Shown here piece by piece: positions 11,467-22,500 of a DNA stretch of 64,000 bases. Within the stretch, counting starts at the first letter, position 1; each line of letters opens with the position of its first letter. A program made the translations under genes and the position numbers. Source of the DNA: Hyparrhenia diplandra (lineage: Eukaryota; Streptophyta; Magnoliopsida; Poales; Poaceae); contig JADLZK010001301.1 in assembly GCA_015847255.1 (NCBI GenBank), positions 1-64,000 on the forward strand. Direction: 5' to 3'. The notes beneath the pieces were generated by a model that ran no database searches, was not told where the DNA came from, and worked only from the letters and a program-made list of their open reading frames with translations.

Positions 11467-12490
11467 CTAGGAAACTTGCCCGTATGTTGTTACGGAGAAA
11501 ACAATTGAATGTTTATAGGAAATGATTTACATATTTGTTTATATTTTTTTGATAAAAGTTTACAAATTTGCCGGGCGTTGCAATGCACCTAACACTTTTA
11601 TTATGAACGACTTGTACAACACATCATTTGTTCTAATACCCATTAGAACCAAATTGTTAAAGTCAAGGGCTGCACGAACTCAGTAGCCGCATTCTTGACC
11701 ACATAGTTACTGACAGCGCTTCATTTGAGATAAGTTAAGCACTTGTAGTGTGTCAAAGGAGAGGTTTGATGTTAAATCTTTCCGGTGGGCCTAAGCCCAT
11801 GCAACCAAGCTCGAAGAAGTCCACCATGAGATTATCTGGCGTAAAATTTCTCCCTTGCATTACCCGGGCAATTGTTGCTTGTACTTCCATCAAGGGGCGT
11901 GCTAGGCGCCGCCCACCTTGGAGGTGGGCCGGCCCAGCCAGAGGCCCGCTGGCCCGCCTAAACGTTGTCTTCAACCTCCGGCCTTGCCCCGCCGCCGGCG
12001 CCCTAGAAGCTGCGGCCGGCGGCAGCCCCTTCCCTCCCCTCTTTTCTTCTCCTTTCAAAACCCTAGCTGGCGACGACCTTCTTCTCGAACTCCGGCGACC
12101 TCCGCTCCCCGCCGACCCCGTACCCATCCGGATGGGTCCAACCTTGGCCCGAGCTGCGGCGCCCGCCCGCCCGAACTCACCGCCGGCCAGAGCCGCTGCC
12201 GGGCTCTTTCTGGCCGGGGAGGGAATGGAGGGGAGGGAGATCGACGGGACGCGCGCGCGCAGAGGTACCCTAAAGCGGCGTCAACCACGCAACCCTAAAT
12301 CGACGACGGCGGCCGGCGGAGGCGATGGTGGCGGCGAGGAAGACGACGGTCGCGACGAGGAAGACGACGGAGATGACGACGGGCTTGGGCCGGGCCGGCC
12401 CACCAAGACACGGTCGGCGCGACGTTTGCGCGCCGACTGGTCGGCAGCTAGCATTAGCCTCCATCAAGCCGACATATATGAGCAACAATT
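11467..12490 (-). mobile_element. Second minus-strand Helitron, 3' end and probable body
   Basis: The minus-strand 3' end is CTAG at 11470-11467, followed by T at 11466 as expected for insertion between A and T. It is preceded by a hairpin CCGTA/TACGG (11480-11484 and 11491-11495). The body extends to higher coordinates, but the 5' TC end was not identified, so 12490 is only a convenience boundary. The interior is GC-rich around 11900-12450 and includes a gene-leader-like CAAAACCCTAG (near 12057). A minus-strand frame from 12127 to 11753 ends in MVDFFELGCMGLGPPERFN; its product is unknown. Capture of host gene pieces is plausible but unproven. Confidence 0.6.
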
Positions 12491-12538
12491 TACTAAATAG
12501 TAAATATTTTTTTTGAAGGATACTAAATAGTAAATATT
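12491..12538 (-). mobile_element. Ultra-truncated retroposon: 12-nt tail with 18-bp duplication
   Basis: The 18-bp sequence TACTAAATAGTAAATATT occurs perfectly at 12491-12508 and 12521-12538. It surrounds only TTTTTTGAAGGA, which reads on the minus strand as a few bases plus an A tail. This matches target-primed retrotransposition that aborted almost at once. Simple tandem duplication is the alternative. Confidence 0.65.
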
Positions 12539-13089
12539 ACTCGGTTATGTAGCTTTAGGTGTGAAATTTAGGCCATAGCCCTTGCTTTTGTGCTGCTTCT
12601 GTCCTTTAAAATACAAAAATATTTTATTTTATTTTTTTAACCGAAGTACAAAAATACTTTACATTGTATTAGTTGCAAACTCTGTGTTCTGAGTTTTCAT
12701 CGTCTTGCTCAATCATCTAGCAAAACCCAAATTCAATTTATATCCTTCCTCCTTTTCTTTCTCTCGAGCATTTTTGCATCTGGAACCCTTAGTTCTCTTC
12801 TATTTCCCCTTTTTTCATCCCTTCCAGCAAACCGCTAGAGCCGATTGGTGCAGGCCATATTTGTATCGAACACGGACGGGATAGCGGAGGAAAAAAAAAG
12901 TGAAAAAAATTTGATGGCAGAAATTTTGCCGATTTAGGCCTAACAGGCCGTGCTGTTGGGCCCATCGCATCGTGCGGAGCAGGTGGAGTGCCTGGGCTCA
13001 GCTGTTCCGTTGGATCGGCAGGGAACGGTAGGGATGGAGAGGGAGGGAGCAGTTGAGGAGGGCGACTCCCTCCGAGGATCTCATTCCGG
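12539..13089 (+). promoter_or_regulatory. Upstream region of the AlaRS gene
   Basis: AT-rich to 12900, then rising GC content towards the AlaRS first exon. No convincing TATA box was seen at a suitable distance, which fits a housekeeping promoter. The transcription start is unknown. Confidence 0.4.
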
Positions 13090-13262
13090 ATGCTGACCGT
13101 GCTGACACCCCCACGCGCGCGCCGCCTGCTTCGCGTCTTCTCTCAACTCGAAGCTAGGGTTTTACCCGCCGCCGCGGCCGCCGCCGCCATCCGCGTCTCC
13201 TTCTCGTCATCGCCCTCATCTCCCCAGCCTCAGCTGCCGCCGCCGCCACCACACCGCCTCCG
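13090..13262 (+). CDS. Probable mitochondrial presequence of AlaRS (out of frame as written)
   Basis: An ATG at 13090 opens a frame starting MLTVLTPPRARRLLRVFSQL, then Ala-, Ser- and Pro-rich sequence. It is Arg-rich and free of acidic residues for the first 20 codons, as expected for a mitochondrial targeting peptide. The distance to the AlaRS ATG at 13263 is 173 nt, one base short of in-frame. Since the gene downstream has five single-base homopolymer errors, a missing base here is likely. Both ATGs lie in weak contexts (C at -3), which fits leaky scanning for dual targeting, as known for Arabidopsis AlaRS. Taken literally it would be a 103-codon overlapping upstream frame. Confidence 0.6.
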
Positions 13263-13532
13263 ATGGCGCCGGTGTGGTCGTCCGTGCGGGTCCGGGAGCA
13301 GTTCATCAGCTTCTTCGAGGACAAGGCGCACACGAGGTGGCCGTCGAGCCCCGTGGTGCCCGTCGACGACCCGACGCTGCTGTTCGCCAACGCCGGGATG
13401 AACCAGTACAAGCCGGTCTTCCTCGGCACGGCGGCGCCGGACTCGCCGCTCGGCCGCCTGCGCCGCGCCTGCAACACCCAGAAGTGCATCCGCGCCGGCG
13501 GGAAGCACAACGACCTCGACGACGTGGGCAAG

Positions 13533-13564
<32 letters not shown>

Positions 13565-16500
13565 CGGGAATTGGTCCTTCGGGGACTACTTCAAGGAGGA
13601 GGCCATCGGTTGGGCCTGGGAGCTTCTCACCCAGGTTACTATTCCTTTGCTGCCCAATTTCATACTAATTGAGGGTTCATTGATTCGAGGGAGGCTAGTG
13701 AGTTGGATTTCCATGAGATTGTTCGAGGCTGCATGCAGGTTTAGGAGGGAGCGACTTACCGTAAGGAGAGATGGGGACCATTGTACGAAACATGGGTTTT
13801 AGTTGCATTTCAGGGTTTCCATGATTTGGTAGACAGGATGATTAAAATGGGTTTTTGTTTGTGTGGTGATATGGTATTCCAATGGCCAGAGGCACTTTTC
13901 TGGACTCTTATATGATTATATGAATATATAAGAAATACAACAAGATGGACCTGTTTTTGTTATCCATGTGCCAATTTGGAAGTTTTTGTGATAGATGAAT
14001 TGGATGATTAGAGCTGAAATTCCCACAAATTCGTAAGAAGCACACTATTTTTCACTACTTCTGAGCTTAGCTACCTCTGTTTTAAATTTGGGTTTAATGG
14101 TTTCAGTGCTGGATGATCAAGTTTCACTTTGAATGATTATAGCCTGTTATAAATAGGTAATTACAGGAGTGAGTACTATGGTCTCCTTGAAATATTATAG
14201 CCTTCGGTAGCAAGTAAACTGGAATTTAAATGATGGGAGATCTGTATATGTACTCCCTCCATTACAATATATAAGTCGTTTTGGCTTTTCTGGAGACACA
14301 ACTTTTACTATGTATATAGAATATAGTATATCTGAGCCATGTACCTAGAAAACTCAAAAAGAATACCTCCCATCTTTTTATGACCTACTGTTTGCTATGT
14401 CGTATTCACAGGTATATAAATTGCCCACTGACAGAATTTATGCCACATACTTTGGTGGTGATGAGAAATCTGGTCTTGCTGCTGATGTTGAATCGAAGAA
14501 CATTTGGTTGAAATATCTACCGAAAGAAAAGGTTCTGCCTTTCGGCTGCAAGGTATGAGCATGTGTATTGGTTAAAGCTATTGACATTGTACCCTTTTTA
14601 TGCTCTTTCCTGATGCTACTGTTGGGGACTGATGCAAAATGGTTTTGTTGTTACTAGTTTTAATATTCTTTTTATTTTCTATTTGATTCATAACAAACAG
14701 TTGAAATGCATTGCTTGAACAGGACAATTTTTGGGAGATGGGTGACACTGGCCCTTGTGGGCCATGCACTGAAATTCATTTTGATCGTATTGGCAACCGT
14801 GATGCTGCTTCCTTAGTTAACAATGATGATCCAACTTGTATTGAAATATGGAACCTTGTATTCATTCAGGTCAATATGTTATTCTTTTTTATCCTTTCTT
14901 TAAGTAGTTATTGATCCTAAGTGCCACATTTCATTCTTGTCAATTCTTTCTATGTACTGACGTGGTGGTTTCATTTTCAGTTTAATAGAGAGGCAGATGG
15001 CACATTGAGACCTTTGCCCGCAAAACATGTCGACACTGGGATGGGCTTTTGAGCGTTTAACTTCTATCCTTCAAAATAAAATGAGCAATTATGATACAGA
15101 TGTATTCATGCCAATATTTGATGCCATCCACCAAGTATGTTTGCCGTCTGCCCCACATCATACTTCAAGTTAATTTATTTATGTTTATGCACAGGAGTGC
15201 ATCTAGATATCGTATTCTATGGATATGTATTGATAATTTTGTATGAACATGTAAATGCAGTTGGCTGGCGATGGAATTCATCCATACTCTGGTAGAGTAG
15301 GTTCTGATGATATTGGCAAAGTCGATATGGCCTACAGAGTAGTTGCTGACCACATAAGAACCCTTTCTTTCGCTATTGCTGATGGTTCTCAACCTGGTGT
15401 GTTTCTTAGACACTTTTCCTATTTCAGTTATGCTTCTAGGGTTGTTATCTATTGCAGAATGGTATTCGCCCCATTAATATGCATTTGTCTGTAGGTAATG
15501 AGGGAAGAGAGTATGTTCTGAGGCGCATACTTAGGCGAGCTGTTCACTTTGGTCATCAGAAATTGAAGGCAAAGCAAGGATTTTTAGCTCGTAAGAAAAA
15601 AAACAAAGCCGTTGATTTGTGTAATATGCCATTCCTTTATCTAGAACAATATGTTTTGCGTAACTCTATTTGAACACACAATGCTACAAATATATTTGTG
15701 CTCATTATACAATTGGTATAGTTACTATGTTTATTGTGAAGTAAGGCACTCAAGTGGGTTATATGTTAAAAAATACACTGCCGTAGCATATGTGAGCTGT
15801 GATATGTTTCATGAAGGTGCAATAATAACATATAAGTATAGTTATATGCTGAGTATTTGGAATAGTTCTAGTATTCTAGCATCAGTATTAAGTATATTAG
15901 ATATACATGTATAAACATAAAATAATTTTTTTTTTGAGAATAACATAAAATGGCTAATCCTCCATATCACTATGTGTTGTATATATTACTTTGTAATGGT
16001 ACTAAACCTTGGAATGGATCTGTTAATACTAGAATATCCAATCAACAGCTCTGCTTTGACTTTTTAAATATGCATATCCCTTAGTGTGCTAACGTGATTT
16101 ACTAATGAAATTATAATATTCTTGAACAGGCTTGTAAATGTTTTTGTCCAACTGATGGGTGATGTATTTCCTGAGTTAAAAGATAATGAAAATAAAATCA
16201 AAGATATTATTAGAGATGAAGAAGAAAGCTTTGAGAAAACTCTAGCAAAGGTAATAGTAGTCTCCTATTTTTTTTTTTCTGTATAACATCCATTTATTAT
16301 TTCACCAGAGCATGAATCTTCTATTTCACTAGAAGCACGAATTTTCAATTGTAGGTTTCATTTTCTGGTATTGTTTGCCTCTATTACCACTAGTGCTGTT
16401 GGTGTATTTTTCAGGGTTATGAAAAATTTAAGAAAGCTGCAGATGCTGTTAAGGATAATGGTGGAACTGTACTTAGTGGCCAGGCAAGTGATTTAGGTTT

Positions 16501-19500
16501 TCAAATGCCATTTGTTTTTATTTTCATTCAAAGATAAAATTGCTTTGTTTTCTCAGGTAGGTGGTTAGGGCACCTCTATTATGTTGTACTGTTTGCACAG
16601 TTCTGCCTTCTGTGTTTTACAACCTGTACTTGTTGGCCATTGTAGTCTGCTGTAGCAACAGTGGCCTTGAATAGCCCAAGACATCTAAATTGGTTATTGT
16701 GGCATCATATGCAGTACCTGTTTGTTTCAGCTGTAGATTGTGAAAAACAGCTTCTAGATGGTGGTTGCTAGATGTTACAGTGTGGGGTCTGGACTGTAAT
16801 TTGGTACTGCAATCTGGGTGCTTGATTGATTATAGGGCTGTGAAAAAACCTAGCAATCTGGGTCTGGACTGTAATTAGGTACTGCAAACTGTACTTGTGC
16901 ATGATCCCATGGGTCTCAATGCAGCTTTCGGCATTCCTTTTAATTAACTTTGTATGCTTGAAAGTCTTTTTGTGTGTGTGTGTGTGTGTGTGTGGGGAGT
17001 CGGGGTCATGGTGTTCCTTTCTTATTGAGTCAGATGCATTTTTTTTTTTTTTTTATAAAACTATCGTGCATAGATCTTTCCCCATGGATGATAATCCAGT
17101 CTACCACACATTGACAGTCCCGCCTGAAATATTGTGATTATGAGTTCATTAGCCTTGCATGAATAACCAACTATCGCACCCCAAATCTATGGCGTGTGGG
17201 CGCATGTCCATGCTGTTTGGTGCAAGGCAGCCTGTGGTGTGACTGAGAGTGATAGCCATGTCGTATAGCTGGATGTGTCGAAGGGTATGTCCTGGTGCAA
17301 GGCAGCCTGTAGTGTGAGTGATAGCCATGTCGTATGAGTTGGATGCGTCTAGATGTGGAAGGCTAGCAGAAATTGGACATCCATGGGTTTTAGCAAATGA
17401 ACTAGGAATTCAAATTTTGGTTGGGGACCGTCTCTTCCTAGTTCATTTTTCTGAACTAGAGAGTATCCATTGGAAATCATGGACATCCAACTTCCACCTA
17501 TAGATGCATTGAGGGGCGCAAGCCTTTTGTATTGTTGCCTTGGCCCAATTGATGGTGTTTGGTGTGGTTACGCCCTAGTTTGAACCTTCTTTTTTTCTTC
17601 TCTGGAATTTGGCTAGGTCATCATAGGTTTCTTGTGTTGGCTAATAGTGGTGGAATTTATTAATGTGACTAGTTATTTTTACAATGTAACAGCATTGCAT
17701 TATTAGCATCAGTAACAATCTATCAATATAGAGTAGATCATAAAAGCTTTAGGTACACATCCAGATTACAACATAATTATCATATTTGATTTATGGCCAA
17801 GCTTGGGCAGGGGGTGCTTCATGCACCATTTGGGCTAGGCACATGCTTGTCTGGCAACCAAAAACTGTTGTGCTGCATGAGTGGACCTGTTTAGTGGCTA
17901 GGCATTTGTCCCTATGAAATGGTTCCTGAGTTTGGGTTGCCTTTACTTTTGATGTACTTAAATAGTTCATTTATTCTTTCAGGATGCATTTGTTCTTTGG
18001 GACACTTATGGTTATCCAATTGATTTGACTGAGGTTAGTTTTACATTTGTTATTTATCTTTTAACCACCTAATTTGCTAGAACATTTTTATGTTTACCAT
18101 GTATTATTATTATTATTTCTTTATGTAGGTCATGGCAATCGACTATGGGCTGACTGTTGATAAGGAGGGTTTCAATGCGTCTATGGAAGAAGCGAGGCAA
18201 AAAGCTAGAAATGCTCGTAACAAGGTAATTTTTATGTTTCTACTAAGTGTAGAAGTTAATCCTAAGTGATGATTTCAGGTCGTCCGATTAATCGTGATTA
18301 GTCATCCTGGTCGGTCCCATGTGCTTGACTAGAATGTCCCCGGTCGCCCGATTAATCGGGATTAATCGTCCTTGTCGGTCCAAGGTCAACCAGCCGACTT
18401 GAAAACATTGATCCTAAGAATCGCAAAAAAAAAGTCTCTTGTGGTGCCATTTGTTATCCCATTATTCTTGCTCTGTGTTTTTATATTTGCTGATAACATT
18501 TTGCAATATCTATAATGTTAGTGTTATTGAAATCTGTTGTCCATGTTTGTTCTTTGTTTGTCTTTGAATTTCATGGTAACTCTTATTTCACCCCTTCAAT
18601 TTTTACTATATATGTTTCTTTGTGCAGTCTGGAGGAAACTCTATTGCTATGGATGCGAATGCTACTGCACATTTGCGCAATCTGGGGCTTGTCAGCACAG
18701 ACGATAGCCCAAAGTTTCTGTGGCCCAAGGTTAGTTACCTTTTATTATCTTAATCATCTAACTGAGGTCCTGTTTGAATCCTAGAGGATTCTATAATCCG
18801 GATTCTAAAATACAGATATCTAGAATCCAGGTTTTTGATAATAAAATCTCTAGCCGTATGAGTCCTTGGTTTTTAGTTATGGATTCTAGATATGTTGAGT
18901 TTTTATCCCATATACCCCTCAGCATCGTGTTCCATTACCAGATTGGTTAAGAAAAGGAAAATGTAAGAATGTACAAGCACCTAGGTCCACATGAATTGAG
19001 TGGTTAAGAAAAGCTCCTAGGTCCATGTGAATTGAGTGGTTAAGAAAAGGAAAACGTAAGAACGCATAAAGTGCCTAGGCCCACATGAATTGCATCTCAT
19101 CTCCATCCCTGTGCCTGTTGGTTGCCGCACGCCCGCACCACCTCTGATCCGTGCCAGGTTTGCTTTTTGTCTCCCTTCAAATATCCCCTGCAGCATCCAA
19201 TCGCTCCTGCGTCCTGATCCACTATACGTGTCCCTTCCCAGGCATCTCCATCGATCAACCACCAGCAGCCCAAGTCCCCATTCCCTGTCCTAAATTCGGT
19301 TCTGTTCAGTATTTTCGGTTTACTGAGGTATGGAACCGAAAGTACCTTGGTAAATTCGGTTCCCAGGAACCGAACCTAAATTCGGTTCTGTTCAGTATTT
19401 TCGGTTTACTGAGGTATGGAACCGAAAGTACCTTGGTAAATTCGGTTCCCAGGAACCGAACAGGAACCAAAATTTTCGGTTTCTGTTTTTTCGGTTCAGT

Positions 19501-22500
19501 TTTCGGGTTTTTTCGGTTTGGTTCAGCTTTTTGGTTTTTCGAGCCCAGAGCGACCTGGTGTGAGGAAGCCCATAGAGTACATGTGGATGTCGTTGCTAAC
19601 GTGGTAGAGTGAAGTGGTGAGCCCAGAGCTGTAGAGGAGAAGGACGACAGAGGAAGTGTGTGCGTACCAGTGAGTAAATGCAAACTGCACGATCGCACGA
19701 TCTCACCTGTGTAAGCGGTGCTGTGCCACTCCCTCACCCACTGGGGCATTCGCTTCCCGTGATGGGGCTCACCGGCGCTGATGCTGCCCCACATGGCCGC
19801 GAATACACCCGCGCTGATGACCAATCGGATAGCATGGCTCTGACTGCCCGGGGATCCGACATGTGTGCTCGTCATGTCGTTGGTAGCCGGCGTGTACACT
19901 GCTCCGTGACACATCCAAAGTAGGCTTGAGGCTGCTTGTTCACGCTCCTCAACCTCGCCGAAGCACAGCACTAATCAGCAGAGCCTAGTTGCCTACTAGT
20001 GGCGGTGCTAGTTATCTGCCTGTGTTATCTGGGTTTGGGGAGATACAGAGATTTCCAGAATCCTGGCATCGGATTTCGAGAATCCTACCCATAATCTGCC
20101 CTGTTTGAATGTTCATTGATTTTTTATCTGGATCCTCAGAATCCTACCCATAATCTGCTCTGTCAGAATCCTGTTTGTACTCAACTACTGGTTCTTCCCA
20201 CACTTTTTTTATTTGTAATCAACCATTAGGGTTATGCCAATGTTTACTATGCTTTCTTGATTTACCATTAAGATTTTGTAGGAACATGAAAGTGTCGTGA
20301 CGGCTATCTATACTGGCTCAGAATACATTACTTCAGCTACTGGTGATGAGGACTTTGGCCTTGTGCTTAAAAGTACAAGTTTCTATGCCGAACAAGGTGG
20401 TCAGGTACACCGTGTCTATATCAATGCAATAGCAATATGAAATCTGGCATTATGTGTTTTTAAATTCACTACATCAACCGTTAACCTCAGCCTTGTCTGG
20501 CTGGCAAGTTCTTGGATAGTTACTGCTGGTATATTCGATCCAAATGTGCTGTTCTAGGACTCGTTTCAATTTGCCAAACTATTGTCATGTTAACGGCAAC
20601 AGATCAGGTGCAAACCAACCTCTGTGTGCAAACTTCTAATGTGGGTCATAGGATGTTGATCTAATGGTGTGCACGAGGGAGGTGGAAGGGGGGATTTGCA
20701 AAAGTGTGATTAAGGGTGGGCGGTTAAGTGTAAAATTACCCAATCCCCCGTGCCCCTTGGATCAACATCCCGTGGCCCAGATTAAAAGTTTGTAGGTTTG
20801 CACGGAGAGGTTGGTTTGCACCTGATCCGTTCCCCATGTTAAAACAGTTCAGTTTTTAACTTTATTTTATCAGTATAATTGCACCATTTGAAACACAAAG
20901 TTTGTACTGCCCGTCCTGGTCTCGAGACTAGAATTTTAGCATGGGAGCATTGATGCATGGCTCTAAAGGTTCTCAACGTTACTTTTACTATTGAAACTTG
21001 AAACATAGTATATAATTGTTGGAAACAATCCTATATGTCTAGGTGCATGCTAGTGTCAAGGTTCATAGCATTTACTTTAGCTAAATTTCAACATGGAGTA
21101 ATTAGAGTAATAGGCTGATTGTTTGGGTAATATTCTGCATTAATTGGGGGGACAGCCACAATTGTAGCTCGGCTGCCTATGAGAGTCAAAAACAGAAAAT
21201 GATGTCATTTTCTAGCCACAAAACCCACTGTATTTATGTGTGCTTGTGTGTTGTGTGTTAGCTTCCTTTATCCTGTTGTGGGCTATAGATGCCTTTAAAT
21301 AATTTCTATAGCTTGATGTCATTATATCACAGCAATAATATGCTGCAGTTCACATTCAAAGTTATCTGCTTTTTTCAAATGTCATCACTGAGACAGAAAT
21401 TTGCTAAATCTTTTGGATTAACATGGATTTTCTGGCATCAAGATATTCGACACTGGGAGCATTGAGGGGTCATTTGGAACTTTCAATGTGAACAACGTCC
21501 AAGTGTTTGGTGGCTATGTTCTACATATTGGCTCATTTACAAAAGGTTCCAAGGCTTTGTCTCTTGGTGATAGTGTGATATGCAAGGTGATACCTTTTAC
21601 TAGCTACATTTTTGCACTGAATTAGTTCATATGTGATTGATCGTATTTCAATATGGTGAACCCATTGGTAGGTTGATTACAACCGGCGCACACTGATTGC
21701 TCCAAACCATACGTGTACCCACATGCTGAACTTTGCTCTAAGGGTACGTTTCTACCTTGTTCAAAATTTATACAGTTGCTCTCTCTCTCTCCTCATGATT
21801 GCATTTATAGGAAGTACTTGGTGATCATGTTGACCAGAAGGGTTCAATTGTTCTACCAGAGAAGCTGAGATTTGACTTCTCTCATGGTATTGTGAATCCT
21901 TTGTATTCCACTGACTGAATTTTATGAGCTCGTTTACTCAGCTCTTAATTCATATAACAGGAAAACCTGTCAAGCCTGAAGATTTGAGAAAAATCGAGTC
22001 CATAGTGAACCAGCAAAATAAAGGATGAGCTGGGTGTATATGCACTTGAAATAAACTTAGAGGATGCAAAGCGCATAAATGGTCTCCGTGCTGTGTTTGG
22101 TGAAGTAAGTTTTCTTGCTCAGGAATGTTGATATTTCTTGTTTGTTTAGTTATTAATGGGGTTTGCATATTGATTTTGTAGATCTACCCTGACCCCGTTA
22201 GAGTTGTATCAGTTGGTCGCCAAGTGGAAGATCTACTTGCAGATCCTGATAGCAAAGAGTGGTTATCCATATCGACTGAACTATGTGGAGGTTTCTTTTC
22301 AGCTCTCTGTTATGTAATTCTATGTTTCATGATTATGATATCTAAAAATTTTGTTTACCTATTAGGTACACATATCACAAACACAAGAGATGCTAAAGCA
22401 TTTGCACTCTTATCTGAGGAGGGTATTGCAAAAGGTGTTAGGAGGATAACAGCTGTGACTGCGGTTGTGCCACCCAGGCTATGGAGTTGGCATTATCTAT

